Below, piece by piece: positions 1 to 8,651 of a DNA stretch of 64,000 nt. This DNA is from Nocardiopsis sp. JB363. GTDB taxonomy: Bacteria; Actinomycetota; Actinomycetes; Streptosporangiales; Streptosporangiaceae. Each line of letters begins with the position of its first letter. Position 1 is the stretch's first letter. A model generated the notes under the pieces. It was not told the DNA's origin and made no database searches. It was given only the letters and a program-made list of their open reading frames with translations. The stretch spans positions 1-64,000 of the forward strand of contig NZ_FRFF01000133.1 of the NCBI RefSeq assembly GCF_900143625.1. Reading direction: 5' to 3'. The position numbers and the translations under genes were made by a program.

Positions 1-386
1 CGTCCGCCACTCCCCCGAAAAGCGAGCCCATGCCCCACGAGAAGCGTCGGCCGCTTCGCGCCCGCATGTTCACCCTGGTGTTGACCCCCAACGCCCCCGG
101 GACTCCCCCACCGGCCACGCCACCGACACCTTCCCCACCGCCGAGGCCCAGGCCTGTCGATCCCACGCAGTCCCCCGCCCGGCACCGCGAGGGCGAACGC
201 ACGATCACCACGACCGGAACACGGAAGGATGATGTCGATGTCGGCGAGCACCGCGGCACGAGGCCTGGCCCTGGGCCAGGAGGGTTCGACCACCCGGCCG
301 CACCGGTCGAGGGGCGACCGGGCGGATCGGGTGTGCGGGGCACGGCGCGCACTGTCGGCGCCGCCACCCGGCAGAGGAGGTCGGGG
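1..386. other. Stretch without a recognisable gene, upstream of the DUF742 gene
   Basis: A forward frame stays open from position 30 into the DUF742 gene, but its translation is Pro/Arg/Gly-rich low complexity with no family resemblance, so I do not call it coding. The only structure seen is a GC-rich perfect inverted repeat (264-271 with 273-280). In conservon (cvn) operons a histidine kinase and a Roadblock/LC7 protein normally precede the DUF742 gene; neither is visible here. Confidence 0.5.
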
Positions 387-758
387 GTGATCCGGCCGCC
401 GTGGCGGGGCCAGGGGTGGTCGGACGAATCGAGTCTGATCCGCCCCTACTCGCTCACCGGGGGGCGTACCCGGCCCACCCGCGCGGACCTGTCGGTGACC
501 ACCCAGGTGGTGGCGGTGCCCTCTGTCGAGCCGACCGAGCTGGACGCGGAGTTGGAGATGATCCTGTCGATGTGCGTGCGTCCGGTGCCGGTGGCCGAGG
601 TGGCCGCTCGTTCGGGGTTCGCTCTGGGGGTGCTGCGGGTGTTGTTGTCGGACCTGGCGGACCAGGGACGGTTGATGGTGCACACCAACGACCGGGATCG
701 ACTTCGCCCCGACGCGGACACCCTGCGTTCGGTGTTGGCGCGGATCAAGGAACTGTGA
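387..758 (+). CDS. DUF742 family protein (CvnC-like), orphan
   Basis: About 123 residues. The segment from SLIRPYSLTGGRTRP to the C terminus is the DUF742 signature: the RPY-x-LTGGRTRP box near residues 16-30, followed by a winged-helix-like region with the PVAEVAARSGFALGVLRVLL helix pair. I chose the GTG at 387 because AGAGGAGG lies about 6 bases upstream and it gives the usual family length of 110-130 residues. DUF742 proteins belong to actinomycete conservons together with a sensor kinase, a Roadblock protein and a GTPase (CvnABCD), which act as membrane-associated signalling complexes. Here no GTPase follows, so the gene looks orphaned. The family call is firm; the role is inferred. Confidence 0.82.
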   Translation: MIRPPWRGQGWSDESSLIRPYSLTGGRTRPTRADLSVTTQVVAVPSVEPTELDAELEMILSMCVRPVPVAEVAARSGFALGVLRVLLSDLADQGRLMVHTNDRDRLRPDADTLRSVLARIKEL

Positions 759-797
759 CTTCCTCATCCCTGCCCTTCAGGGCCGGGATGAGGAAGT
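758..797. terminator. Strong hairpin directly after the DUF742 stop
   Basis: A perfect 13-base inverted repeat (758-770 with 785-797) continues after one mismatch into a 4-bp GCCC/GGGC stem around a TTCA loop. It starts at the last base of the stop codon, so it can end the DUF742 transcript, although there is no T-tract. Its shape and wording (CATCCCTGCCC-TTCA-GGGCCGGGATG) also resemble the subterminal hairpins of actinobacterial IS200/IS605 elements, so a transposon end remnant is an alternative. Confidence 0.5.
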
Positions 798-1013
798 GGC
801 CCCGGTTCAGCTGCTTTCAAAGCTTGGAGGAAACACCCTCGTGCGCCTCGACCAGTCGCTGATGGTCGCCGATGCTCATGGGGTTCCTCGGCCCGGGTGA
901 GGCCCACCGCGGTGGACATGGCGGGCGAGTGCACCGCGCAGCACACGCACGAGCACCTGACCGCGCCGGAACGATCAGGGCCTGGATCGTCCCGGCGCGG
1001 CGAACGGCGGTGG

Positions 1014-1919
1014 TCAGATGCCGATCACGACCTTTCCACGTGTGCGCCCGCGCTCACCGTGCGCGTGGGCGTCCGCGATCCGCTCCAGCGGGTAGGCCCG
1101 CTCGATCCGTGGGGTGTAGCGGCCTTGTCGGCCGAGTTCCGCCGCCGATGCCAGGAGTGCGGAGTCGTTGACCGCGTTGACGATGTGCGTGCCCAGGCGT
1201 TGGGCGTTGGCGTGGTCGGCGATCGTCGATACGCGCGTGGGGGCGCCCGTGATCGCGACGAGGTCGTCCAAGGAGCCGGAGGCCGCGGTATCGAGCACGA
1301 AGTCGACCCCGTGCGGAGCGAGTGCGGCCAGGCGCTCGGCGAGGCCGTGGCCGTAGGTGGTGGGAACGGCTCCGAGGTCGGTCAGGAACTCGTGGTTGCG
1401 TTCACTGGCCGTCCCGATCACGGTGGCGCCTTGAGCCAGCGCGATCTCGACCGCGGCGCTGCCCACGCCTCCGGCGGCGCCCTCGATGAGGAGGGTGCGT
1501 CCGGAGAGGGGGCCGAGCGCGTTCAGCCCGCCCAGCGCGGTCACCGATGCCAGGCCCGCGCCGGCGGATTCCTCGTCGCTCCACGTGGTGGGCGCGTGGG
1601 CCCAGGCGGAGAGTACGGCCAGTTCCGCTGTCGCCCCGGTGACACCGCCCAGGCCGAAGACACGGTCGCCGACCGCTGCCCCTTGGACGCCTTCGCCGAC
1701 CTCGTCGATCACTCCGGCGGCGTCGCGTCCGGGGATGGCGGGCAGTTCTACGGGCAGCAGCCCCTGTAGCGCGCCGGCACGCGCCTTCCAATCGATGGGA
1801 TTGACGCCGGCCGCCGCGACGCGAATACGGATCTCTCCGGGCCCGGGGTGCGGGTCCGGGGCCTGCTCGATCACCAGGTTCTCCACACCGCCGTACTCAT
1901 GGAAGCGAGCTGCGCGCAT
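1014..1919 (-). CDS. NADP-dependent zinc-independent alcohol dehydrogenase / quinone oxidoreductase (MDR family)
   Basis: About 301 residues. The N-terminal GroES-like domain has the AGVNPIDWKARAG and PGRDAAGVIDEVGEGV motifs. The Rossmann domain follows, with the nucleotide loop GAAGGVGSAAVEIALAQGA, and the C terminus ends in RGKVVIGI, typical of QOR-like reductases. No structural zinc Cys cluster is present. The ATG at 1919 is preceded by an AGGTAGGA-type ribosome site; an upstream frame extension is not supported. It diverges from a MerR gene, and a dyad typical of MerR operators lies between them. The gene is therefore probably induced by an electrophile or oxidant sensed by that regulator. 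The substrate is not deducible. Confidence 0.85.
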   Translation of the reverse strand: MRAARFHEYGGVENLVIEQAPDPHPGPGEIRIRVAAAGVNPIDWKARAGALQGLLPVELPAIPGRDAAGVIDEVGEGVQGAAVGDRVFGLGGVTGATAELAVLSAWAHAPTTWSDEESAGAGLASVTALGGLNALGPLSGRTLLIEGAAGGVGSAAVEIALAQGATVIGTASERNHEFLTDLGAVPTTYGHGLAERLAALAPHGVDFVLDTAASGSLDDLVAITGAPTRVSTIADHANAQRLGTHIVNAVNDSALLASAAELGRQGRYTPRIERAYPLERIADAHAHGERGRTRGKVVIGI

Positions 1920-1986
1920 GATGTGCTGTCCTACCTTTCCAGGATGCACCGAAATCCGGTGTTTGTTCGACGCCCGTTACTCTAAA

Positions 1987-2006
1987 ACCTGACGTTGACG
2001 TCAGGT
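1987..2006. promoter_or_regulatory. Putative MerR-family operator
   Basis: The inverted repeat ACCTGAC-GTTGAC-GTCAGGT sits in the 120-bp gap between the divergent oxidoreductase and MerR genes. A dyad of 7-bp arms around a short spacer inside the spacer of a promoter is the usual layout for MerR regulators, which would control both genes from it. Binding is inferred from position and symmetry. Confidence 0.6.
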
Positions 2007-2039
2007 GCAAATCGAAACCGTCGGACGAGGGGAAGACCC

Positions 2040-2405
2040 GTGCGCATTGGTCTGGTCGCCGAGAAGACGGGCGTGAGCGTGAGAGCGCTGCGCTACTACG
2101 AAGAGCAGGACCTGTTGACCTCTGAGCGCAGCTCCGGTGGCCAGCGGCACTACCCGGACACCGCCGTGGGCCGGGTGCGGCTCATCCAACAGCTCTACGC
2201 CGCGGGCCTGTCGAGCAAAATGATCCGCGAGGTGCTGCCGTGCGTGGACACGGGTGTGGCGACACCGGTCATGGTGGACCGGCTGACCGGCGAACGCTCG
2301 CGCATCGACCAGCAGATCACGGACCTGCTCGCCGTGCGCGACCGTCTCGACCAGGTCATCGGCGCCGTGAGGGATTCGACCTCTGACCACGCCCAAGCGC
2401 GGTGA
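2040..2405 (+). CDS. MerR family transcriptional regulator
   Basis: About 121 residues. The N-terminal winged HTH is clear: RIGLVAEKTGVSVRALRYYEEQ and a wing with R-x-YxD. The dimerisation helix has RIDQQITDLLAVRDRLDQVI near the C terminus. There is no Cys-rich metal-binding loop, so it is not a mercury- or copper-type sensor; it resembles the MerR regulators that control oxidoreductases. The GTG at 2040 has GAGGGGAAG about 6 bases upstream and starts exactly at the conserved HTH, so I prefer it to the longer upstream start. It likely regulates itself and the divergent oxidoreductase. Confidence 0.88.
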   Translation: MRIGLVAEKTGVSVRALRYYEEQDLLTSERSSGGQRHYPDTAVGRVRLIQQLYAAGLSSKMIREVLPCVDTGVATPVMVDRLTGERSRIDQQITDLLAVRDRLDQVIGAVRDSTSDHAQAR

Positions 2406-2427
2406 CCGCGCCACCCGCGAGGGTTCC

Positions 2428-4515
2428 TCACCGGAGGTGGGACTCACCGTCCGGCCATCCGTGGGTGGAAATCCCCGCCGATTCCGGCGAGGAGGGCTGA
2501 AGAGCGTGTTCGACGCGCTCCAGCAGATCGCTGACCGGACCCGCGGTGAACAGGCCTCCGGCCGCGCCTGCCTGTTCACCGCGGGCCGGTGTCAGGGCGG
2601 TGTGGGCGCGACGCAGCGCGGGCCGGTGGTCGAGGGTCAGGGCGGCGTGGGCGATGAGTGCCCAGTGGGCCTCCATGAGCAGACCGGGGCCGGGGTCCTC
2701 GAAGCGGTCCAGGGCCAGGGCGGCCTCCTCGGCCCGGTCCTGGGCGAGTAGCCGTGCGGGAAGCGCCCAGGGTGCGTGCGGGCCCCACTCGGTGCCCGGT
2801 TCCTGCGACCAGGGCAGTCCGTGGCGTGACCGTAGGCACGCCAGGGCCAAGGCCAGAAGGCCTTCCTCCAGGCCGGGCATGCCCGCCGAAGCGGTGTGCT
2901 CGGCGGCGGCCCGGTAGGCGTCGGCCACCCGTTCGGGGTCCTGGCCCTGAAGGTCCAGGCGCAGTGCCCGGTACCAGGTGGTGAAGACCTCCACCAGGGG
3001 GCGTTCGTGGCGGCGGGCCAGGGACTCGACCGTCCCCACGTGGTGGTCGGCCCGCTCGACGTCCCCCAGCGCCGCACCCGTCTGCACCCCGATCAGGTGC
3101 CCCAGGATCTCGAAGGAGACGGCCCCTTGGCGGGCGGCCACCCGGACCAGTTCGTCGCCGATCCGCCCTCGCTCGGTGGCCAGCCCGGTGCGGTGGAAGG
3201 TCTGCATCCACCGGCCGTTGAGCGTGAACGCCAGCAGTGCCGGGTCGCCCGACTCGCGGGCCAGTTCTTCGGCTTCCAAGGCGGCCCGGCGTGGGCGTGG
3301 GGAGCGTGCTCCGCGCGATTCCAGGGCGATGGTGGTCAGTAGTCGGGCGCGTACCGCCCGGTGTGCGTCGTGGCCCAGGCCGGTCAGGGTCTGTTCGGCG
3401 GCGGCCACTACGCGCGTGGCCTGGTCGGGGTCGTCGGAGCGGGTCCAGTTGGCGGGTACGTCGAAGGCGCCGATCACTCGGGCGGTGAGTTCGGGGTCGC
3501 CCAGTTCTCGGGCGGCGTCGATGGCCTCCACGCGACGTTCTCGTGCGCCGACGAGTCCTTCGGGGCCGGTCAGGGCCAGGGTGCGCAGTAGGCCCACGGT
3601 GGATTCCAGGCGGGCTCGTGGTCCGGGGCCGGCCCGGTAGGCGCGGGCGGTGCTGTGCCAGAGCCGTTCGACGACGTCGGTGGGGCGTTCGGGTTCGTCC
3701 AGGTGGTCGGCTTGGTGGAGGATGTCGTGTTCGAGGCGGCGTAGGGCCCTGCTCGGGTCCAGGCCCAGGTCGTGGGCGAGCAGGGTGCGGGCGCGGCGCA
3801 GTACCTGGAGTGCCTCGCCTTGGCGGCCGGCCCGGTACAGGGCGGTGGCCAGGAGTTGCCAGGCCTGTTCACGCCAGGGGTGGTCGGCCACGTGGGCGTC
3901 CAGGTCGGCGATGGCCCGGTCGGTGTCGTGGGTGTCCAGGCGGGCTCGGGCCAGGGTTTCCACGGCGCCGAGTCGTAGTTCGCTCAGGCGGGCGCGTTCG
4001 GCCCGGGCCCAGGTGGTGTGGGCGACGTCGGTGTAGGCGGGTCCGCGCCACAGTCCCAGGGCTTGTTCCAGGGTGTGCGCCGTGCGGGCCGGGTCGGTGT
4101 CCGATCGCGCTTCGGTGAGGGCGTGTTCGAACTCGTGGGCGTCCACACGGTGGGTGCGTAGTGCGTATCCGGGGCCTTGGGTGATGAGCAGGCTCGGTGG
4201 GGTGCGGGGGGCGCGGTCGGGTTCCAGGGCTCGGCGCAGGGCCGCGACGAAGGTGCGCAGCGCCCCTACGGCGTCGGCGGGCGGGTCTTCCTCTTCCCAC
4301 AGGTCGTCGACGAGTACTTCGACCGGGACGACGCGGCCGTGGGCGATCAGCAGTCGGGCCAGGACCTGGCGGTGGCGTGGCCCCTTGAGCGGCAGGGTGT
4401 GGCCGTTGCCGTCCCAGGCCCGCACGGGTCCCAGCACCCCCAGTCGCACCGTCACCGGTCCCACCCCCGTCTCCCCCGGCCTGTTCGAACAGGGATCACG
4501 GTACCGCGTGCTCAT
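2428..4515 (-). CDS. SARP/AfsR-type regulator with BTAD domain and TPR-like C-terminal half
   Basis: About 695 residues. An OmpR-like winged helix (LGVLGPVRAWDG, LKGPRHRQVLARLLIAHGRVV) is followed by a bacterial transcriptional activator domain (DAHEFEHALTEAR through LRRLEHDIL). The remaining 430 residues are Ala/Arg/Leu-rich helical repeats with no P-loop NTPase domain, so this is a medium-length SARP rather than a full AfsR. The ATG at 4515 is used here; a GTG at 4455 directly before the conserved VRLGVLGP is a credible alternative. SARPs activate secondary metabolism or local operons by binding heptameric repeats. The divergently transcribed hydrolase is the only obvious neighbour target. 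Confidence 0.85.
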   Translation of the reverse strand: MSTRYRDPCSNRPGETGVGPVTVRLGVLGPVRAWDGNGHTLPLKGPRHRQVLARLLIAHGRVVPVEVLVDDLWEEEDPPADAVGALRTFVAALRRALEPDRAPRTPPSLLITQGPGYALRTHRVDAHEFEHALTEARSDTDPARTAHTLEQALGLWRGPAYTDVAHTTWARAERARLSELRLGAVETLARARLDTHDTDRAIADLDAHVADHPWREQAWQLLATALYRAGRQGEALQVLRRARTLLAHDLGLDPSRALRRLEHDILHQADHLDEPERPTDVVERLWHSTARAYRAGPGPRARLESTVGLLRTLALTGPEGLVGARERRVEAIDAARELGDPELTARVIGAFDVPANWTRSDDPDQATRVVAAAEQTLTGLGHDAHRAVRARLLTTIALESRGARSPRPRRAALEAEELARESGDPALLAFTLNGRWMQTFHRTGLATERGRIGDELVRVAARQGAVSFEILGHLIGVQTGAALGDVERADHHVGTVESLARRHERPLVEVFTTWYRALRLDLQGQDPERVADAYRAAAEHTASAGMPGLEEGLLALALACLRSRHGLPWSQEPGTEWGPHAPWALPARLLAQDRAEEAALALDRFEDPGPGLLMEAHWALIAHAALTLDHRPALRRAHTALTPARGEQAGAAGGLFTAGPVSDLLERVEHALQPSSPESAGISTHGWPDGESHLR

Positions 4516-4584
4516 CGGTTGCTCATCGGGGCCCGACAGGCTGGTCACGTCCGCTTCTTCACCTGTTGTGAGAGGAACTTTCGC

Positions 4585-5463
4585 ATGTCGAGTGTCATGA
4601 CCGGTTTCGAACACCATCGCGTCCCGGTGGCCGAGGACGTGTCGTTGAACGTGGCCGTGGGCGGGTCCGGGCCCGCCGTGGTGCTGTTGCACGGTTTCCC
4701 GCAGACCCATCTGATGTGGCGGCACGTGGCCGCGGAGTTGGCCGAGGAGCACACCGTCATCTGCCCGGACCTGCGCGGGTACGGGGCCAGCGACCGCCCC
4801 GCCGAGAGTGGGCCCCACACCTATTCCAACCGCACCATGGCCGCCGATGTGGTGGCCTTGGCCCGGGCTCTGGGGCATGAGCGTTTCGCGTTGGCCGGAC
4901 ACGACCGGGGTGCCCTGGTGGGGATCCGTGCCGGGTTGGACCACCCCGAGAACGTCACCCATCTGGCCGTGCTGGACGTGCTGCCCGTTCCGGAGATGTG
5001 GGAGGCGTTGCAGGGGGTTCAGGGGGCGGTGGGCTTCCACCTGTATCTGATGGCGCAGCCGCCCGGGTTGGCCGAGGCGATGATCGAGGCCGCCCCGGAG
5101 GTGTTCTTCGGGTACTTCCTGGACCTGTGGGCGAACTCGCCCGAGGCGATCCCCGAGCCGGTCCGCCGCACCTACCTGGAGGCGTGCGCGGGCGCGGTGC
5201 CCTCGATCGTGGCCGACTACCGTGCCTCGGCCGGTATCGACCTGGAGCACGACCTGGCCGATCGCGCCGCCGGCAACCGGCTGAGCATGCCGGTGACGGT
5301 GTTGCAGCAGGACTGGGGCGCCGCGCTGGGGTACGACGCCGCCGCCCTGTGGGGCCGCTGGGCCAAGGACCTGCGCCACGACACGGTGGGATGTGGGCAC
5401 TTCATGGCGGAGGAGGATCCGGCCCTGGTCGTCGAGGAGCTCCGCGCCCTGCTTGGGCGCTGA
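4585..5463 (+). CDS. Alpha/beta hydrolase of the haloacetate dehalogenase / epoxide hydrolase type
   Basis: 292 residues, nearly the full length of fluoroacetate dehalogenases. The oxyanion motif is HGFPQ at residues 36-40. The nucleophile is Asp107 in GHDRG, the acid is Asp131 in AVLD, and the base is His272 in GCGHF. Compared with the known fluoroacetate dehalogenase active site, the first arginine (Arg108), His152 and Tyr212 are kept. The second carboxylate-binding Arg is Leu111, and the halide-pocket Trp is Leu153. The fold call is firm but fluoroacetate is an unlikely substrate; epoxide or ester hydrolysis is possible. The ATG at 4585 has AGAGGAAC 7 bases upstream. It is divergent from the SARP gene. 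Confidence 0.85.
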   Translation: MSSVMTGFEHHRVPVAEDVSLNVAVGGSGPAVVLLHGFPQTHLMWRHVAAELAEEHTVICPDLRGYGASDRPAESGPHTYSNRTMAADVVALARALGHERFALAGHDRGALVGIRAGLDHPENVTHLAVLDVLPVPEMWEALQGVQGAVGFHLYLMAQPPGLAEAMIEAAPEVFFGYFLDLWANSPEAIPEPVRRTYLEACAGAVPSIVADYRASAGIDLEHDLADRAAGNRLSMPVTVLQQDWGAALGYDAAALWGRWAKDLRHDTVGCGHFMAEEDPALVVEELRALLGR

Positions 5464-5492
5464 CCTTCTGCCGGCCTCGCGATGGGCACCCC

Positions 5493-6305
5493 TTACTCGT
5501 GGTCGCGGCGCACCCCGCGCCGGTCCAGTGGCACGATCATCGGGGTGTTGGTCTCGGGGTCGGCGATGATGCGTACCGGCAGCCCGAACACCTTCTCCAC
5601 CAGGTCGGCGGTGACCACGGTGGCCGGGTCGCCCTCGGCCACGATCGCGCCGTCCTGCATGACGATCAGGTGGGTGGCGTAGCGGCAGGCGTGGTTGAGG
5701 TCGTGCAGGACCGCCACCAGGGTGTGGCCCTGGTCGGTGTGCAGGTCCGCGCACAGGTCCAGCATGTCCATCTGGTGGGCGATGTCGAGGTAGGTGGTGG
5801 GCTCGTCCAACAGCAGCAGCGGGGTCTGTTGGGCCAGCACCATCGCCAACCACACCCTTTGGCGTTGACCGCCGGAGAGTTCGTCCACCGACCGATCGGC
5901 CAGCGCGCTCACCCCCGTGGACTCCATCGCCTGGGCCACCACCGCCTCGTCCTGGGCCGACCATTGGCGCAGGAAGCTCTGGTGGGGGAACCGCCCGCGG
6001 GCCACCAGGTCGGCCACGCCGATGCCGTCCGGGGCGATGGAGGTCTGGGGCAACAGCCCCAACCGGCGGGCCACCTCCTTGGCCGGGTAGGAGCCGATGA
6101 CCTGACCGTCCAGCAGCACGTTGCCCTCGGACGGTTTCAGGGTGCGGGAGAGGGCGCGCAGCAGCGTCGACTTGCCGCAGGCGTTGGGGCCCACGATGAC
6201 GGTGAAGGAGTTGTCGGGGATGGTGACGGCCAACTCGCGCGAGATGACCCGCTGGTCGTAGGCGAGGGTCAGGTCATGGCCGGTCAGGCGGGTCTGGTCG
6301 TTCAT
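5493..6305 (-). CDS. Siderophore ABC transporter ATP-binding protein (FecE/FepC-like)
   Basis: 270 residues. Walker A is GPNACGKST near residue 40, the signature is LSGGQRQRVWLAMVLAQQ, Walker B is LLLLDEPTTYLD with the conserved Thr-Tyr of iron/siderophore ATPases, and the switch is LHDLNHA. It is the last gene of a reverse-strand operon with two FecCD permeases and couples ATP hydrolysis to ferric-siderophore import across the cytoplasmic membrane. The divergent binding-protein gene shares the iron-box promoter region. Substrate (hydroxamate, catechol or mixed) cannot be told from the ATPase. Confidence 0.93.
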   Translation of the reverse strand: MNDQTRLTGHDLTLAYDQRVISRELAVTIPDNSFTVIVGPNACGKSTLLRALSRTLKPSEGNVLLDGQVIGSYPAKEVARRLGLLPQTSIAPDGIGVADLVARGRFPHQSFLRQWSAQDEAVVAQAMESTGVSALADRSVDELSGGQRQRVWLAMVLAQQTPLLLLDEPTTYLDIAHQMDMLDLCADLHTDQGHTLVAVLHDLNHACRYATHLIVMQDGAIVAEGDPATVVTADLVEKVFGLPVRIIADPETNTPMIVPLDRRGVRRDHE

Positions 6306-6362
6306 CGTCGCTCTCTTCGAGGTACGCGGGACGTCTGAAGGGTTCGGGGCGAGGGCGTGGGG

Positions 6363-7460
6363 TCAGGCGTGGCCGCTGCGCCACTCGGTGTACAGCAACC
6401 AGATCAGGTAGCTGCCGCCGATGACGGCGGTGACCACGCCCACCGGCAACTGGGTGGGCGCCAGGGCGCGCATGGCCACCAGGTCGGCGATCACCAGCAG
6501 GGTGGCGCCCATGAGCGCGGACCCGATCAACGTGGTGCCGCCGGTGCGCATCAGGCGCCTGGCCAGTTGGGGTGCGGCCAAGGCCACGAACCCGACGGGG
6601 CCGGCCACCGCGATGGCCGCACCGGTCATCGCGCTGGCCGCGGCCAGCGCGATGATCTGGGTGGAGCGGATGTTCACGCCCAACCCTCGGGCGGCGTCAT
6701 CGCCCAGTTCCATGTACCGCAGACGCTGACCCATGATGAACAGCACCGGCGCCAACGCGGCGAAGCCGATCCATACCGCGAGGACCTCGCCCCACCCGCG
6801 TCCGTTCAGGCTGCCGATCATCCAGATCTGCGCGCCCAGGGCGTCGGTGAGTTCGGCGCGGGTCAGCAGGTAGTCGCGTACCGAGGCCAGCATCGCCGAC
6901 ACACCGATACCGATCAGTACCAGCCGGTATCCCTGTACACCGTTCTTCATCGCCAGCAGGTAGACCACGGCGGCGGTGATCAGGCCACCGGCGATGGCGC
7001 CCAGGGAGACCACCAGGCGGCCCGCGCCCAGGATGAGGATGGCGAAGACCGCGCCGGTGGCGGCGCCGGAGGTGAACCCGATGATGTCGGGGCTGCCCAG
7101 GGCGTTGCGCGACAGGCTCTGGAACACGGCGCCGGCGATGCCCAGGGCCGCGCCCACACCGATCGCGGTCAGGGCGCGCGGCAGGCGCACCCCTTGGACG
7201 AAGAACACGTCCAGTCGTTCGCCGTAACCCATCAGCGCGCCGGGGACCGCCGACAGGGGGATCTCGTAGTCGCCGACCGTGACCGAGACGACCAGGGTCA
7301 CCACGCTCACCACGGCCAGGACCAGGCACAGGATCAGGGTGCGCGGGCGCAGCAGGAAGGAGAGGCGTTCGCCCTTGCTGCGCCAGGCCAGGGTGCCGCG
7401 CGGGCGTGGGCGCGGGTGGGTGTGGTCGTCGGTGCGTGGTGGGGCCAGGGTCTTGTTCAC
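6363..7460 (-). CDS. Iron-siderophore ABC transporter permease (FecCD family), second permease
   Basis: 365 residues with a 35-residue cytoplasmic Arg-rich N terminus and about ten hydrophobic segments. FecCD hallmarks are RLPRALTAIGVGAALGIAGA near the N-terminal third, the RNALGSPDIIGFTSGAA loop, and the coupling segment with DDAARGLGVNIRST. The C terminus has the LPVGVVTAVIGGSYLIWLL helix. Its start overlaps the stop of the first permease by 4 bases (7457-7460), indicating translational coupling. The two permeases would form a heterodimeric channel with the ATPase encoded next. Confidence 0.93.
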   Translation of the reverse strand: MNKTLAPPRTDDHTHPRPRPRGTLAWRSKGERLSFLLRPRTLILCLVLAVVSVVTLVVSVTVGDYEIPLSAVPGALMGYGERLDVFFVQGVRLPRALTAIGVGAALGIAGAVFQSLSRNALGSPDIIGFTSGAATGAVFAILILGAGRLVVSLGAIAGGLITAAVVYLLAMKNGVQGYRLVLIGIGVSAMLASVRDYLLTRAELTDALGAQIWMIGSLNGRGWGEVLAVWIGFAALAPVLFIMGQRLRYMELGDDAARGLGVNIRSTQIIALAAASAMTGAAIAVAGPVGFVALAAPQLARRLMRTGGTTLIGSALMGATLLVIADLVAMRALAPTQLPVGVVTAVIGGSYLIWLLYTEWRSGHA

Positions 7461-8491
7461 AGTTGGGCCATCTTTCTACTGCGGACCAGGGCGATGAACA
7501 GGGGTGCGCCCACGAAGGCGGTGATGATGCCGACTTCCAGCTCGGAGCCGGGCAGGATGACGCGTCCCACGGTGTCGGCGGCGGTGAGCAGGATCGCGCC
7601 CAGGACGGCGGAGTAGGGCAGCATCCAGCGTTGGTCGGGGCCGGTGATGACCCGGGCGGCGTGCGGGATGATCAGGCCGACGAACCAGATGGGTCCGGCG
7701 GCGGCGGTGGCGGCCCCGCACAGCAGGATGACGGCCACGGCCGTTCCGGCGCGGATCAGGGGGATGCGGGCGCCCAGGGTGGCGGCCAGGTCGTCGCCCA
7801 GGGCGATCGCGTTCAGGGAGGGGCCCAGGGCCAGGGTGAGCACGATGCCCACGGCCAGGAAGGGGGCGACCTGCCAGAACAGGTCCAGGTCGCGTCCGGT
7901 GAGGGAGCCCACCTGCCAGAAGCGGATGCGGTCGAAGACGAAGTCGTTGAGGACGATGACCCCGTAGATCAGCCCTTGGAGGACGGCGGCCAGGGCGGTT
8001 CCGGCCAGGGCCAGGCGGACCGGGGTGGCGCTGGCGCGTCCGCGTGAGCCCAGGGCGTAGACGGCGATCGAGGCCACGGCGGCGCCGACGAAGGCGGGCC
8101 AGACCAGGCCCGCGCCGCTGAGGCCGAACAGGAACACGGCGATGACCACGGCGGCCGCGGCACCGGAGTTGATGCCCAGGATGCCGGGTTCGGCCAGGGG
8201 GTTGCGGGTCAGTGCCTGCATGAGGGCGCCGGCCATGCCCAGGGCGGCGCCCACGAACACGCCGATGATGGTGCGGGGTACGCGCAGGGTGCGGATGACG
8301 TCGTGGTCGTAGCCGCCGTTGTAGGCGGTCAGGGCGGCCCAGACGTCGGCGGCGGGGATGGATTTGGCTCCCACGGTGACGCTGAGCAGGGCGCAGACGG
8401 CCAGCGCCGCCAGGGCGACGACGAGACCGATGGGGCGGATCACGCGTCGGGTGAGGGTGGGGCGCGTTGGTGTGGGCGCGCGCAGGGCCAC
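7457..8491 (-). CDS. Iron-siderophore ABC transporter permease (FecCD family), first permease
   Basis: 344 residues, ten predicted membrane helices. Conserved FecCD stretches are visible: LRVPRTIIGVFVGAALGMAG, the RNPLAEPGILGINSGAAAAV loop, the GDDLAATLGARIPLIRAGT coupling region and GPIWFVGLIIPHAAR. It is the first gene of the permease-permease-ATPase operon. Its start lies about 110 bases from the iron box at 8603-8621, so the operon should be repressed when iron is plentiful. The family call is firm; the cargo siderophore is not known, and no siderophore biosynthesis genes lie in the window. Confidence 0.93.
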   Translation of the reverse strand: MALRAPTPTRPTLTRRVIRPIGLVVALAALAVCALLSVTVGAKSIPAADVWAALTAYNGGYDHDVIRTLRVPRTIIGVFVGAALGMAGALMQALTRNPLAEPGILGINSGAAAAVVIAVFLFGLSGAGLVWPAFVGAAVASIAVYALGSRGRASATPVRLALAGTALAAVLQGLIYGVIVLNDFVFDRIRFWQVGSLTGRDLDLFWQVAPFLAVGIVLTLALGPSLNAIALGDDLAATLGARIPLIRAGTAVAVILLCGAATAAAGPIWFVGLIIPHAARVITGPDQRWMLPYSAVLGAILLTAADTVGRVILPGSELEVGIITAFVGAPLFIALVRSRKMAQL

Positions 8492-8602
8492 GGCTTCCCC
8501 GTTCTGGTGCGGGTTCGGATGGTGATTGTGGGGGGTGGTGGCGCCGGCGGTGCCGACGACGCATCGTACGGCACCAGGGAAACCCTGACGAACCCCCCTG
8601 GG

Positions 8603-8621
8603 ACAGGTTAGCCTTACCTAC
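8603..8621. promoter_or_regulatory. IdeR/DmdR-type iron box
   Basis: The 19-base site ACAGGTTAGCCTTACCTAC keeps the AGGTTAG-C-T-ACCT core of the actinobacterial iron-repressor palindrome (TTAGGTTAGGCTAACCTAA). It lies between the divergent permease operon and the binding-protein gene, where one DtxR-family dimer pair could repress both. This is a match by eye to a well-known consensus. Confidence 0.8.
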
Positions 8622-8651
8622 GTCATTTTCGCACGGAAGGGTCCCCCAACG

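Noticed and set aside
2428-5964. A single reverse frame of more than 1,100 codons spanning the SARP gene and the region of the alpha/beta hydrolase
   Set aside because: The upstream part is antisense to the clearly conserved forward hydrolase and reads as Gly/Arg/His-rich shadow; the SARP gene starts at 4515 or 4455.
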